A program made the translations under genes and the position numbers. Positions 26,122 through 38,086 of a DNA stretch of 64,000 nt are shown here, piece after piece (position 1 is the first letter of the stretch; every line of letters starts with the position of its first letter). The notes below the pieces were generated by a model, which was given only the letters and a program-made list of their open reading frames with translations, had not been told where the DNA came from and searched no databases. Source of the stretch: Streptacidiphilus anmyonensis (GTDB taxonomy: Bacteria; Actinomycetota; Actinomycetes; Streptomycetales; Streptomycetaceae); the NCBI RefSeq assembly GCF_000787855.1, contig NZ_BBPQ01000002.1:442403-506402 (forward strand). The letters run 5' to 3'.

Positions 26122-26805
26122 TCAGAAGCCCAGTGACAGCTGTTCGCCCGCATCGACCGGCTCGCGGTGGACGCGCAGGTGCCGCCACTCCGGCAGGTCG
26201 TCCAGATAGGCCCAGGAGAGGCGGTGCTGGTCGGTGGGCCCCAGTCGCTCCAACGCGGCGCGGTGCACCGGCGAGGGGTAACCGGCGTTGTCGGCGAAGG
26301 CGAAGTCGGGGTAGCGCTCTCCCAGATCCGCCATCATGGCGTCGCGGCGCACCTTGGCGATCACCGAGGCGGCAGCGACGGCGACGCAGGACTGATCGCC
26401 CTTGATCACGGTCCGGACCCGCCAGGGGCCGCCCAGATAGTCGTGCTTGCCGTCGAGGATGACCGCGTCGGGCTGCTCCGGCAGCGCCTCCAGGGCGCGC
26501 ACCGCCGCGAGCCTCAGCGCGGCGGTCATCCCGAGCTCGTCGCACTCACGCGGGCTGGCGTGCCCGAGAGCGAAGGCGTGCACCCAGCCGGCGAGGACCG
26601 GCTCGAGCTCCTCCCGCCGCCGCTGGGTGAGCAGCTTCGAGTCGGTGAGCCCGGCGGGCGGCTTGCGCAGGCCGGTGATCGCGGCGCAGACGGTGACCGG
26701 CCCGGCCCACGCCCCGCGCCCCACCTCGTCGACGCCGGCCACCAACCGGGCGCCGGTGCGGCGCAAGGAGCGCTCGACGGAATGGGAGGGCGGATCGACG
26801 GCCAT
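26122..26805 (-). CDS. rnhB: Ribonuclease HII
   Basis: A 227-residue endonuclease that removes RNA, including single ribonucleotides, from RNA/DNA hybrids. The active-site motif [14 protein letters not shown] supplies the first Asp-Glu pair. The third acidic residue is in [28 protein letters not shown] and the C-terminal [17 protein letters not shown] are family signatures. Length is usual. The start ATG 26805 has GAGGGT just upstream. Its place in the recQ-rnhB neighbourhood is conserved among streptomycetes. Confidence 0.95.
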   Translation of the reverse strand: MAVDPPSHSVERSLRRTGARLVAGVDEVGRGAWAGPVTVCAAITGLRKPPAGLTDSKLLTQRRREELEPVLAGWVHAFALGHASPRECDELGMTAALRLAAVRALEALPEQPDAVILDGKHDYLGGPWRVRTVIKGDQSCVAVAAASVIAKVRRDAMMADLGERYPDFAFADNAGYPSPVHRAALERLGPTDQHRLSWAYLDDLPEWRHLRVHREPVDAGEQLSLGF

Positions 26806-26900
26806 ACCCTCAGCCTAACGGCCCTGGTGAGGCCCGAACGCCCCCCCGATCGGGCTCAGGCACACAGCGGTCGGGCCCGGCAGCGGCGACCAGACTCCGA

Positions 26901-27539
26901 TCAGCCTGCTTCCCTGGGCGAGGGACGCAGGAGAGCCGGAAGCAGCACCTGGTCGACCAGGGCCTGCGCATCCTCCTCAGTGAATCGGCCCTGCTGGGTC
27001 TTGTGCCGGTACATCATCATCGCGGGCACGACGTCCAGCACCGTGGGCGTCGCGGCCTCCAGGTTCGCCTCGCCGCGCTCCGCCGCCGCCTTGACCACCT
27101 GCAGCAGCACCAGGTGCGCCGGGTCGAGGATCTGCTGATGCACCAGGCCGATGAAGGCGGCAGCCCGCTCGTGGTCGAGTTCGCTGATCACGGCTCTGGC
27201 GGCGCAGCCGGTGCGGGAGGTCATCGCCGCGCGCAGGGCCCCGATGACGGCGAGAAGGTCGGCGCGCAGGCTTCCGTTGTCGGGCGGTTCCATGGCGGGC
27301 GGCAGGCTGGCGCTCAGCGCGTCGAGCACGAGCTGCTCCTTGCTGCCCCAACGCCGATACAGGGACGCCTTGCCGGTCTGCGCGGCGGCAGCCACGGCCT
27401 CCATGCTGAACCGCGCGTAGCCGGTGACGATCAACTGCTCGAGCGTCGCCTCGAAGATCGCCCGTTCCAGTGCCGGGCCACGGCGTCGAAGCACGACGGG
27501 GTAGGTCGTCCTGCGCATTGCCTGATCACCCCCGAACAT
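26901..27539 (-). CDS. TetR-family repressor, probably of the adjacent drug exporter
   Basis: A 212-residue regulator. The N-terminal DNA-binding domain reads ALERAIFEATLEQLIVTGYARFSMEAVAAAAQTGKASLYRRWGSKEQLVLDAL. The C-terminal all-helical region fits TetR_C_33-like ligand domains. ATG 27539 has AGGTGG five bases upstream; ATG 27518 is an alternative. It is divergent from the MFS exporter with 142 bases between them, containing an inverted repeat overlapping the exporter promoter. This is the classic TetR/efflux arrangement. The inducer is unknown. Confidence 0.88.
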   Translation of the reverse strand: MFGGDQAMRRTTYPVVLRRRGPALERAIFEATLEQLIVTGYARFSMEAVAAAAQTGKASLYRRWGSKEQLVLDALSASLPPAMEPPDNGSLRADLLAVIGALRAAMTSRTGCAARAVISELDHERAAAFIGLVHQQILDPAHLVLLQVVKAAAERGEANLEAATPTVLDVVPAMMMYRHKTQQGRFTEEDAQALVDQVLLPALLRPSPREAG

Positions 27540-27587
27540 GGCGCCACCTGACCGGACGGCGTGCTCGGCAGAGGGTTGTGTCCCGAT

Positions 27588-27629
27588 TTGTCCGGGTCTA
27601 GTGTCGAGCCTAGTGAACGCCTCCGTTCA
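27588..27629 (+). promoter_or_regulatory. Exporter promoter with overlapping TetR-type operator
   Basis: TTGTCC (27588-27593), a 17-base spacer and TAGTGA (27611-27616) form a sigma-70-type promoter for the exporter. TGAACG-CCTC-CGTTCA (27614-27629) is a perfect 6-bp inverted repeat overlapping the -10 box, as expected for repression. Confidence 0.6.
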
Positions 27630-27681
27630 TTCCAACCCCTTCCTTTTCCCAGCCACCGTGGCGCACATCCCAGGGGGACCC

Positions 27682-29199
27682 GTGGCCACTTCGAAGACCC
27701 TCACCCGCAACGTTCCGGCCCAGGCCAGGCGTGGCCAGCACCCGGGGATCTCCCTGGCGGTCATCGCGACCACGCAGCTGATGGTCGTGCTGGACATCAC
27801 CATCGTCAACATCGCGCTACCGCACATCTCGACAGCTCTGCACTTCACTCCGACCAGCCTGTCGTGGGTGCTCAACGCCTACACCCTGACCTTCGGCGGC
27901 CTGCTCCTGCTCGGCGGACGCATCGGCGACATCCTGGGCCGCAGACCGACGCTGATCACCGGCGTGCTGATATTCAGCTGCGCCTCCCTGCTCGGCGGGC
28001 TGGCCACCGCGTCCTGGATGCTGCTGGCCGCGCGGGCGCTCCAGGGGATCGGCGGCGCCATCGCCTCCCCGACCGCCTTCGCACTGATCGCCACCAACTT
28101 CAAGGAAGGCCCCGAGCGCAACCGCGCCTTCGGCGTCTACTCGGCCGTGGCAGGCGCAGGCGGCGCGATCGGGCTTCTGCTCGGCGGCATGCTCACGTCC
28201 TGGCTCTCCTGGCGCTGGGTCCTGTTCGTCAACGTGCCGATCGGCCTGGCTCTGGCCTCACTGGCGCCGCTCTACATCAACGACTCCGAGCGCCACCCCG
28301 GACGCTTCGACCTCCCAGGCGCACTGACCTCGACGCTCGGCATGGTCAGCCTCGTCTACGGCTTCATCCGCGCCGCGGACAAGGGGTGGACCGAGATCTG
28401 GACACTGGCCTCGTTCGCCGCTGCCGTCGTCCTGCTGATCTCCTTCCTGCTGATCGAGTCGCGGACGGAGCAACCGATCACCCCGCTGCACATGTTCCGC
28501 AACCGGAACCGCTCCGGCGCCTACGTGTTGATGCTCTGCCTGGCCGCCGCGATGTTCGGGATCTTCTTCTTCATGACCCAGTTCATCCAGGACGTCCTGG
28601 GATTCAGTCCCATCCGGGCCGGCCTCGGGTTCCTGCCGATGAGCCTGGCCATCATCCTGGCCGCCCAGATCTCCGCACGGTTCCAGACGCGGTTCGGAGC
28701 CAGACCATTCATGATCGTCGGAACGATCCTCGTCAATGCGGGGGCCTACTGGATCACCCAACTGGACGTGCACAGCAGCTACATCGGAGGCGTCTTCGGC
28801 CCGACGGTGATCTTCGGGCTCGGCATGGGCTTCATCTTCGTCCCGGTGATGCTGACCGCCGTATCCGGAGTCGCACCGCACGAGACGGGCTCCGCGACGG
28901 GGCTTCTCAACACCACCCAGCAAGTCGGCGGCTCTCTCGGCCTGGCCATCCTGGTGACGGTCTTCGCCACCGCACAACGCAACGAGGCCAAGGCGCTCCT
29001 GCCTGCCCACGATCCGAACCAGGTCTTCGTGCACGGGATGACCACGGCGTTCCAGATGGCCTTGGTGTTCACGGGCATCGCGCTGCTGATGGCGCTGTTC
29101 GTCATGAGGCCTCCCCAGCGGCTGGGTGCCTCGGCGCCCCCCGCACCTCCTGGCGAACCGTCGGCCTCCTCGGATCCGCCGCACGCCACAGCAGCCTGA
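27682..29199 (+). CDS. MFS multidrug exporter, DHA2 (EmrB/QacA) family
   Basis: A 505-residue membrane protein with 14 predicted helices. Helix 1 carries LMVVLDITIVNIALPHIS, the DHA2 motif D1. Motif A is GGRIGDILGRRP between helices 2 and 3, and motif C lies in AGAGGAIGLLLGG of helix 5. The predicted role is proton-driven export of a drug or toxic metabolite. The start GTG 27682 follows GGGGGACCC; the frame is open further upstream without a good site. It is likely controlled by the divergent TetR gene. The C-terminal 25 residues are Pro/Ala-rich. The substrate cannot be predicted. Confidence 0.9.
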   Translation: MATSKTLTRNVPAQARRGQHPGISLAVIATTQLMVVLDITIVNIALPHISTALHFTPTSLSWVLNAYTLTFGGLLLLGGRIGDILGRRPTLITGVLIFSCASLLGGLATASWMLLAARALQGIGGAIASPTAFALIATNFKEGPERNRAFGVYSAVAGAGGAIGLLLGGMLTSWLSWRWVLFVNVPIGLALASLAPLYINDSERHPGRFDLPGALTSTLGMVSLVYGFIRAADKGWTEIWTLASFAAAVVLLISFLLIESRTEQPITPLHMFRNRNRSGAYVLMLCLAAAMFGIFFFMTQFIQDVLGFSPIRAGLGFLPMSLAIILAAQISARFQTRFGARPFMIVGTILVNAGAYWITQLDVHSSYIGGVFGPTVIFGLGMGFIFVPVMLTAVSGVAPHETGSATGLLNTTQQVGGSLGLAILVTVFATAQRNEAKALLPAHDPNQVFVHGMTTAFQMALVFTGIALLMALFVMRPPQRLGASAPPAPPGEPSASSDPPHATAA

Positions 29200-29332
29200 G
29201 GGCACCGGCCACCAGGGCACACCAGCAGGGGGCGCTGGGGCACACCGAGGCACATCCGTTAGCAGGCGTGAACAGTCCAGTACAGCAATCATCGCTAGTG
29301 CTTCACGGCGATCGCCGCCCAGGCTGGAGTGC

Positions 29333-30238
29333 ATGAACGACACCCATGCCGGGGGCGATCTCCCCTTGGGCCGCTGCCTGGCCGCCATGATCACCCCGTT
29401 CCGGCCCGACGGTTCCCTCGACGCCGACGGAGCTCAGAAGCTCGCGGTCCACCTGGTCGATTCCGGCTGCGACGGTCTGGTACTCAGCGGCACCACCGGC
29501 GAGTCCCCGACGACCAGCGACGCCGAGAAGGAGCGCCTCGTCCGGGCCGTCGTCGAGGCCGTCGGCGGACGGGCCAGGGTCGTCGCCGGGGCGGGCAGCA
29601 GCGACACCGCCCACACCACTCGAGTCGCCCAGGCGGCGGAGCGTGCGGGCGCGGACGGGTTGCTGGTGGTGACGCCGTACTACAGCCGCCCCCAGCAGGA
29701 GGGCGTGCGGCGTCACCTGCGCGCCGTCGCAGACGCGGTCTCACTGCCGGTGATGCTCTACGACATCCCGCACCGCACCGGAACCCGGCTCTCGGCCGAG
29801 ACCCTGCACGCGCTGGCCGAGCACCCCCGCATCGTGGGCGTCAAGGACGTCAGCTACGACCTCGCCGGGGCGGCGCGCGTCATCGCCGAGACGGGCCTGC
29901 ACTACTACTGCGGCGCGGACGAACTGAACCTGCCGCTGCTCGCCATCGGAGCCGTCGGCGTGGTCAGCACCGTCGCCAACGTCGTCCCGACGACGACCCG
30001 GGGCGTGCTCGACGCCCATGCGCGAGGGGCCAACGCCGAGGCACTGCTCCTGCACCAGCGGCTGCTCCCCCTCGTGCGGGCGATGATGGACGAGGCACCG
30101 GGCACCGTGACCGCCAAGGCCTTGCTCAATGACGCCGGCCTGCCCGCCGGCCCGGTCCGGCTACCGCTGGTCGACGCCGACCGGGCGCTGCTCGACCGGC
30201 TCCGCGCCGCGCTTCAGGAAGCCGGCTGCTCGCGGTAG
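29333..30238 (+). CDS. DapA-family class I aldolase (dihydrodipicolinate synthase paralogue)
   Basis: A 301-residue TIM-barrel lyase. The GTTGESPTTSDAEK motif, the catalytic Tyr pair region VTPYYSRPQQEG and Schiff-base Lys in IVGVKDVSYD are all present. They match 4-hydroxy-tetrahydrodipicolinate synthase, which condenses pyruvate and aspartate semialdehyde for lysine and peptidoglycan. The start ATG 29333 has GGAG five bases upstream. Streptomycetes usually carry several dapA-like genes, and this one is not next to other lysine genes, so it may be a paralogue with another aldehyde substrate. It overlaps the convergent YCII gene by 25 bases. Confidence 0.87.
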   Translation: MNDTHAGGDLPLGRCLAAMITPFRPDGSLDADGAQKLAVHLVDSGCDGLVLSGTTGESPTTSDAEKERLVRAVVEAVGGRARVVAGAGSSDTAHTTRVAQAAERAGADGLLVVTPYYSRPQQEGVRRHLRAVADAVSLPVMLYDIPHRTGTRLSAETLHALAEHPRIVGVKDVSYDLAGAARVIAETGLHYYCGADELNLPLLAIGAVGVVSTVANVVPTTTRGVLDAHARGANAEALLLHQRLLPLVRAMMDEAPGTVTAKALLNDAGLPAGPVRLPLVDADRALLDRLRAALQEAGCSR

Positions 30239-30513
30239 TCGGCCAGGCACTCCGCCGTCTTGGTCGCGGTGAACTCGACCACGTCGTACCGGGCGACCCC
30301 ACCCTTGGCGAACGGGTCCTCCGCGAGCACCTGGTCCAGGGCGGCCCGGTCCAGGCCGCCCGCCAAGACCACCCCGCCCGTCCGCGGCACCTTCGCGCCG
30401 GAGGCGAGCAGGACGCCCTTGGCGTACTGGTCGTCCAACCAGGCCCGGTGCTCCAGCAGGAGCGCGTCCACCTGCTCGATCGGCGCGGTGTAGGAGAGGG
30501 TGGCGACGAACAC
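30214..30513 (-). CDS. YCII-family protein
   Basis: A 99-residue ferredoxin-fold protein with YCII features: MFVATLSYTAPIEQVDALLLEHRAWLDDQYAKGVLLASGAKVPRTGG contains the conserved His and Asp used by this family, and DPFAKGGVARYDVVEF follows. YCII domains are small putative enzymes or ligand binders without a firm general function. The stop overlaps the 3' end of the DapA-like gene on the opposite strand by 25 bases. It probably shares a transcript with the phosphatase gene upstream. Confidence 0.85.
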   Translation of the reverse strand: MFVATLSYTAPIEQVDALLLEHRAWLDDQYAKGVLLASGAKVPRTGGVVLAGGLDRAALDQVLAEDPFAKGGVARYDVVEFTATKTAECLADYREQPAS

Positions 30514-30545
30514 GGTGTGGCTCCTTGCCCGGGCGGACCCAGAGG

Positions 30546-31178
30546 TCAGCTCCAGCTGTCGAACGGACGATCAAGCGTATAGCGCCCGTCCGGACCGAGG
30601 TTGAGGGTCCTCATCGCCCCGTTGTCCGGGTTCGAGAGCGCCTCGAACTCGTCGACGCTCCAGTGGAACCACCGCATGCAGAACAGGCGCATCAGCAGGC
30701 CGTGGCAGACCAGGAGCACGTTCGGTGGGTAGTCGGCCCGCTGGAAATTGCGGTGCAGGGTCTCGAAGAAGGCACCGACGCGGTCGTAGGCGTCAGCGCC
30801 GGACTCCCCCTGGGTGAACCGATAGTAGAAGTGGCCGTACTCGTCCCGCAGCTTGCGCTGCCGGCGGATGTCCTCGACGTCCTGGAGGTTCCCCCAGTCC
30901 TGCTCACGCAGCCGCGGCTCCTCCATCACCCGTATTCGGGCCGCCTCAAGGCCGAGCAACTCCAGCGTCTGCCAGGTCCGGGTGTAGGGGGAGACGTAGA
31001 CCTGGACCCGCTCCCCACCGAACAACTCGCGCAGCTCGACACCGGCCGCACGGGACTGCTCACGCCCGCGTGCGGTGAGAGTGAGGGCATGATCCGGGAC
31101 ACGCTGGTAGATCGTCTCGTCCGCGTTCCCCTCCGACTCGCCGTGTCGGAGCAGGACAATTCGCCTCGGCCGCGCCAT
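30546..31178 (-). CDS. Histidine phosphatase family protein
   Basis: A 210-residue phosphoglycerate-mutase-like phosphatase. The N-terminal VLLRHGESEGN supplies the phosphorylated His and first Arg. YVSPYTRTWQT supplies the second Arg, and NVLLVCHGLLMRLF the second His. REQDWGNLQD is also typical. The start ATG 31178 has GGTGG five bases upstream; GTG 31187 is an alternative. It lies 32 bases upstream of the YCII gene in the same direction. The substrate is unknown; family members act on small phosphate esters. Confidence 0.88.
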   Translation of the reverse strand: MARPRRIVLLRHGESEGNADETIYQRVPDHALTLTARGREQSRAAGVELRELFGGERVQVYVSPYTRTWQTLELLGLEAARIRVMEEPRLREQDWGNLQDVEDIRRQRKLRDEYGHFYYRFTQGESGADAYDRVGAFFETLHRNFQRADYPPNVLLVCHGLLMRLFCMRWFHWSVDEFEALSNPDNGAMRTLNLGPDGRYTLDRPFDSWS

Positions 31179-31221
31179 ACCGGCCACCGTAACCCAGGCC
31201 GCGCCGAGGAGCCTCGCCGTC

Positions 31222-31893
31222 TCACCGCACCGAGCTGTCCCAGCGCCACCGCTCGCGCCGGGCAAGGCCCGGCAGCTCACCGCGTCCCGTGGCCCACAGC
31301 AGCGTCTCCCACGGGTCGAAGCCGCCCGGCACATCGGGGAAGAGCCGATGCAGCACCCGCTCGCACAGGCCCCCAGGCGGCTCCCACTCCAACCCCAGCC
31401 CCCGGGCGATGTCATCGGCGTGCACCAGGGTCTCGACCAGCCCCATGGCCGCCGAACCGGCGGCATCGGCGGCGCCGAAGACATGAAACGCCCGGACCTC
31501 GGGAGCCGCCGTCCGCACCATGGCGACCAGCAGCGCCCCGCACGCCTCCAGCGCCCGGGCCAGCCCCGCCGGCCCCGACTCCCGCTGGACGAAGACCGTG
31601 CTCGCGGGCTTGCCCGGGGCCGACCGCACCACGACGAACGGCACCGGCGACGGCTCCTCGCCGGTCGGCGCCGACGAGCCGAGCTCCGCGGCATACGCGA
31701 ACAGGTCGTCGGCCAGGTGCTCCGCAGTCTCCCAGCAGTCCCAGCTGAGCGATCCCGCAGCCCTGCTCCAGTCGGCAGCGAGCGCGGCAGGCTGCCGCAG
31801 CAGCGCCACCGCGAGCCCGACCCCGAGCGCGAGATCGTCCGCCGTCACCGGGCCGGGGACGTCCTGAGCCGTGCCGGTGTCAGTCGAAGACAT
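31222..31893 (-). CDS. Maleylpyruvate-isomerase-type mycothiol-dependent enzyme (DinB-like fold)
   Basis: A 223-residue protein with a helical-bundle N-terminal domain (ALAADWSRAAGSLSWDCWETAEHLADDLFAYA) typical of the MDMPI_N/DinB-like group. His in ETLVHADDIARGLGLEWEPP sits where the metal-binding His is expected. Family members are thought to use mycothiol, the actinobacterial thiol. The start ATG 31893 is preferred; an in-frame TTG at 31902 is too close to AAGAAGG. It lies 43 bases upstream of the phosphatase gene. The substrate is unknown. Confidence 0.72.
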   Translation of the reverse strand: MSSTDTGTAQDVPGPVTADDLALGVGLAVALLRQPAALAADWSRAAGSLSWDCWETAEHLADDLFAYAAELGSSAPTGEEPSPVPFVVVRSAPGKPASTVFVQRESGPAGLARALEACGALLVAMVRTAAPEVRAFHVFGAADAAGSAAMGLVETLVHADDIARGLGLEWEPPGGLCERVLHRLFPDVPGGFDPWETLLWATGRGELPGLARRERWRWDSSVR

Positions 31894-32003
31894 GGGTACC
31901 AACCTTCTTCATGATCGTGGGTCGACCGAAGTCGCCCGGTCGTCGAGCTTCTGGACGCTGACGGCGGCGGTGCAGCCGTGACCGACTTCACCGCCGCTTT
32001 CAG

Positions 32004-33143
32004 TCACCCCGTCGTGCGCTGTTCCTGGGCAGCCGCGTCGGGGGCCGCGAACGCCCGCAGGCGGGCGCGGATCTGAGCCGCCCCCGAGCCCGCAAGCCAT
32101 TGCAGCCGGCTGTCCTTCGCGGCGAGCCCGGTGCGGGCGAGTTCGCACCAGTCCTCACGATCAAGGAGTGCGAGGTACGCGGCAAGAACCGCGTCCCGTT
32201 GCGCCTCCGTGCAGCCCACCTTCTCCGGCGGCTCGGTGGTGAGGTGCTGGGCCAGCACGGCCACGTTGAAGAAGCGCGCGACAGTCGGGGCGAGGCGACC
32301 GAGATGCCGGGCGTGGGCTTCCAAGACCGCCGCGGAATGGGGGTAGTGATGAAGTGTCTCTCCCATGCCCCCGCAGTACGTCATCACATGCAGCAGCCGG
32401 CCCGAGTGGTCGACCAGTTCGCTGTCGCACTCGGATTCCGCAAGCGCCTCATGCAGGCGGGCAACCGTGGCCGCTTCGGCCGCGAAGTAGCCATTGAGGT
32501 AGTCACCGTCGACTGCCTTCCGCAGCAACCAGGGACGGGCTCTTGGATCGTCGAGGCGACAGATCGCCTCGACGACATAGACCCTGCCCCAGCCGGTGAC
32601 CCGGTCTGCCAGCCAGAGCAGGGATTCAGGTCGACCTGGCAGCCGCTCGAGGGCATGCGACGCCAACGGACCGAACCGGTCCGAGAGAAGCCCGATCGTC
32701 TGAATCAGCGGAATGTCGTCCGCCGTGCCCACAGCGGCTGTCAACGCCAGACCCACAGTGACCGAACATCGGTCGGTCCCATGGCGGACCAGCCATCTCC
32801 CGGTCTGTCGGACACGATCGTCGGCGGCCCCGAGCGCCGCCCGGGTGATCTCGTCGTTCGGGTGCACCGGCACATAGACGTCGTGAAAGGCGTCGGCCAA
32901 GGCAGAGGGTTGGCTCGATGGTTGAGCGAAGTGCCTGCTCAGTATGCGGGCGACGGCAGTGCCGCGGGCACGGGGGTTCTTCGGCGGTTTCGGCCGAGGC
33001 TGACAACGGTGGAGCCCGTCGTCCGGGTAGGGGGAGCCGTCACGAGGGAGGGGCTTGTCGGGAGCCTTCTGATGCAGCCGCATCGCGTGATCGAAAAGGC
33101 TCGTCCGTGGCTCGGGCAGCCCATGCCCGCCAACCACGCTCAC
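32004..33143 (-). CDS. Hypothetical protein, HEAT/ARM-like helical repeats suspected
   Basis: A protein of up to 379 residues, all-helical in appearance, with repeated helix pairs (TRAALGAADDRVRQTGRWLVRH, then GPLASHALERLPGRPESLLWLADR, then ARPWLLRKAVDGDYLNGYFAAE). That suggests a HEAT-like solenoid. The N-terminus holds RLHQKAPDKPLPRDGSPYPDD. GTG 33143 or ATG 33083 could be the start; neither has a strong ribosome site. I recognise no catalytic motif. A role in protein-protein contact would be a guess. Confidence 0.6.
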   Translation of the reverse strand: MSVVGGHGLPEPRTSLFDHAMRLHQKAPDKPLPRDGSPYPDDGLHRCQPRPKPPKNPRARGTAVARILSRHFAQPSSQPSALADAFHDVYVPVHPNDEITRAALGAADDRVRQTGRWLVRHGTDRCSVTVGLALTAAVGTADDIPLIQTIGLLSDRFGPLASHALERLPGRPESLLWLADRVTGWGRVYVVEAICRLDDPRARPWLLRKAVDGDYLNGYFAAEAATVARLHEALAESECDSELVDHSGRLLHVMTYCGGMGETLHHYPHSAAVLEAHARHLGRLAPTVARFFNVAVLAQHLTTEPPEKVGCTEAQRDAVLAAYLALLDREDWCELARTGLAAKDSRLQWLAGSGAAQIRARLRAFAAPDAAAQEQRTTG

Positions 33144-33214
33144 CAGGTGCGGGAAAGCTCGATTCGCTTCAACATGGCCTTGATCATGTCACCGTGACCG
33201 GACGGCTCACAAGC

Positions 33215-33245
33215 GAGGGGCGTCAGCGCAAAGCTGACGCCCCTC
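33215..33245 (-). terminator. Hairpin terminator after nrdJ
   Basis: A perfect 13-bp stem GAGGGGCGTCAGC (33215-33227) with 33233-33245 on a GCAAA loop lies 70 bases past the nrdJ stop. Confidence 0.8.
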
Positions 33246-33314
33246 TGATCAGGCACGGCCTACCTCACCCGCCCGCCGCGCACGTTGCGGCGGATGCGGT
33301 GGGACCGCCCGGTT

Positions 33315-36206
<2,892 letters not shown>

Positions 36207-36348
36207 TGCCGCCTCCTCCTGGGCAAACGCCCTGAGCGCCCCGCTGCTTCCCGGGGTCGCCTGCTGGTTCGTGTCTTGCTGATCAGCACCACATAGAGAG
36301 AAGAAGTGCTGAGTAGGTGCCGCGCGCACCCTGGAACGTGCCGAGGGT

Positions 36349-36831
36349 TCAGGGCGTGGGCGCGGGCACGGGGGGCCGCTCGCCGGGCAGCTCGGTACGG
36401 AGCTCGGCGATGGCGGCCTCGAAGTCTTCGAGCGAGTCGTAGGCCCGGTACACCGAGGCGAACCGGAGGTAGGCCACGACGTCCAACTCCTTGAGGGGGC
36501 CCAGTATGGCCAGTCCGACGTCGTGGGCCGACAGCTCGGCGCTCCCGGTGGAGCGGACCGCCTCCTCGACCCGCTGGCCCAGCAGCGCGAGGGCGTCTTC
36601 GGTGACGGGCCTGCCCTGGCAGGCCTTGCGGACCCCGTTGATCACCTTGTCGCGGCTGAAGGGCTCGGTGACCCCGCTGCGCTTCACCACCGTCAAGGCG
36701 GCGGTCTCCACCGTCGTGAACCGGCGGTTGCAGTCGGGACACTGGCGCCTGCGTCGGATCGAGCTGCCGTCCTCGGTGGTACGGGAGTCCACGACTCGGC
36801 TGTCCGCGTGACGGCAGAAGGGGCAGTGCAC
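36349..36831 (-). CDS. nrdR: Transcriptional repressor NrdR
   Basis: A 160-residue repressor of ribonucleotide reductase genes. An N-terminal zinc ribbon (HCPFC, then [17 protein letters not shown]) binds DNA. An ATP-cone domain ([24 protein letters not shown]) binds ATP/dATP to sense precursor levels. The C-terminal Pro-rich tail is short. Start GTG 36831 follows GGAGCGGGAC. It is first in the nrdR-nrdJ operon, and its promoter holds two NrdR-box-like palindromes, so it is probably autoregulated. Confidence 0.96.
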   Translation of the reverse strand: MHCPFCRHADSRVVDSRTTEDGSSIRRRRQCPDCNRRFTTVETAALTVVKRSGVTEPFSRDKVINGVRKACQGRPVTEDALALLGQRVEEAVRSTGSAELSAHDVGLAILGPLKELDVVAYLRFASVYRAYDSLEDFEAAIAELRTELPGERPPVPAPTP

Positions 36832-36876
36832 GTCCCGCTCCCCTCCTGACTGTGGCTGTGCTCACTCCGCGGCAGA

Positions 36877-36929
36877 CCACAATCTGTGGGCTGCGGTCCC
36901 CTATCTAACCACTAGATCTGGTGTGTCAC
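36877..36929 (-). promoter_or_regulatory. nrdRJ promoter with paired NrdR-box-like sites
   Basis: On the minus strand GTGACA (36929-36924), a 16-base spacer and TAGATA (36907-36902) form a promoter. CCACA-ATC-TGTGG (36877-36889) lies downstream, and a second, weaker ACCA...TGGT palindrome (36908-36922) lies in the spacer. Centres are 32 bases apart, about three helical turns, which is the arrangement reported for NrdR boxes. Confidence 0.6.
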
Positions 36930-37167
36930 GCACCACCTCGCCACCGCGTGTCGTGTCGATCGGTTCACGCTTCGCGATCGGCGCAGGTCACCCGTCGGAC
37001 CCTCGCGACCGCCCGCGGAACGACGCGCGGGACAGGTCGAAGAGGGGGGTTTCGAGCACGCTCGGAGGTGATCCATGAGAGGATTCGACTCGAACAAGCG
37101 ATCGTACGAGCGAGTAGAAATACACCCGAAACCTTGATCAGTTCAGGGTTTCTGGCAATAATTCACT

Positions 37168-37181
37168 CGAACGTGTGTTTG
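37168..37181 (+). promoter_or_regulatory. LexA-binding SOS box
   Basis: CGAACGTGTGTTTG matches the Gram-positive SOS box CGAACRNRYGTTYG, 71 bases upstream of the lexA start. LexA autoregulation is standard. No gene is seen elsewhere in 36930-37252. Confidence 0.75.
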
Positions 37182-37252
37182 GCGCAACCTTTCGATAGGA
37201 CCTACCGTTGGCCTATTCAAGGGAGAACGTCCGTAGGTAGAGAGGGGCCGCC

Positions 37253-38086
37253 GTGACCATCGCAGAAAGCAGCACCGTCCCGGTGCAGGAACGCTCCCAG
37301 TTCGCCACCCAGGAAGAAACGCGAAACCTTGCCTCCGGCCTCGTTCCGGACCAGGCTAGCGGCCCTTCCGCCACGCACTCCTCGGGACACTCCTTGGATA
37401 TGCAAGAAAGCCCCGGTCGCGCGCTCCCAGGGCGCCCGCCGGGCATCCGTACCGACGAGGCGGGGCTGACCGAGCGCCAGCGCCGCGTCATCGAGGTCAT
37501 CCGGGATTCGGTGCAGCGACGCGGATATCCGCCCAGCATGCGGGAGATCGGTCAGGCCGTGGGCCTGTCCAGCACCTCCTCCGTCGCCCACCAGCTGATG
37601 GCGCTGGAGCGCAAGGGCTTCCTGCGCCGCGACCCGCACCGCCCGCGCGCCTACGAGGTGCGCGGCATGGAGGTGGCCCGCCCGGTCCCCGAGGCCAACA
37701 GCGGCCGCCCGGCCACGTCCTACGTCCCGCTGGTCGGCCGGATCGCGGCCGGTGGTCCGATCCTCGCCGAGCAGTCCGTCGAGGACGTCTTCCCGCTGCC
37801 GCGCCAGCTCGTCGGCGACGGTGAGCTCTTCGTGCTGAAGGTCAGCGGCGATTCGATGATCGAGGCCGCGATCTGCGACGGCGACTGGGTCACCGTCCGC
37901 CGCCAGCCCGTCGCCGAGAACGGCGACATCGTCGCGGCGATGATCGACGGGGAGGCCACGGTGAAGCGCCTCAAGCGCGAGGACGGACACATCTGGCTGA
38001 TGCCGCACAATGCCGCGTACGAGCCCATTCCGGGCGACAACGCGACCATTCTCGGCAAGGTCGTCGCGGTCCTCCGCCGCCTGTGA
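37253..38086 (+). CDS. lexA: SOS-response repressor LexA
   Basis: A 277-residue repressor and self-cleaving protease. Residues 1-70 are a low-complexity extension, as in other streptomycete LexA proteins. The winged helix reads [44 protein letters not shown]. The cleavage site is Ala-Gly in [10 protein letters not shown]. The catalytic dyad is Ser in [10 protein letters not shown] and Lys in [12 protein letters not shown] 37253 follows AGAGAGGGGCC; ATG 37397 would drop the extension but has no better site. It represses DNA-repair genes until RecA stimulates cleavage. It is divergent from nrdRJ. Confidence 0.95.
   Translation: MTIAESSTVPVQERSQFATQEETRNLASGLVPDQASGPSATHSSGHSLDMQESPGRALPGRPPGIRTDEAGLTERQRRVIEVIRDSVQRRGYPPSMREIGQAVGLSSTSSVAHQLMALERKGFLRRDPHRPRAYEVRGMEVARPVPEANSGRPATSYVPLVGRIAAGGPILAEQSVEDVFPLPRQLVGDGELFVLKVSGDSMIEAAICDGDWVTVRRQPVAENGDIVAAMIDGEATVKRLKREDGHIWLMPHNAAYEPIPGDNATILGKVVAVLRRL

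Noticed and set aside
36207..36348. Cobalamin riboswitch upstream of nrdJ
   Set aside because: The 142-base gap is short and I could not find a B12-box-like element; only a CAGCAC/GTGCTG hairpin is seen.
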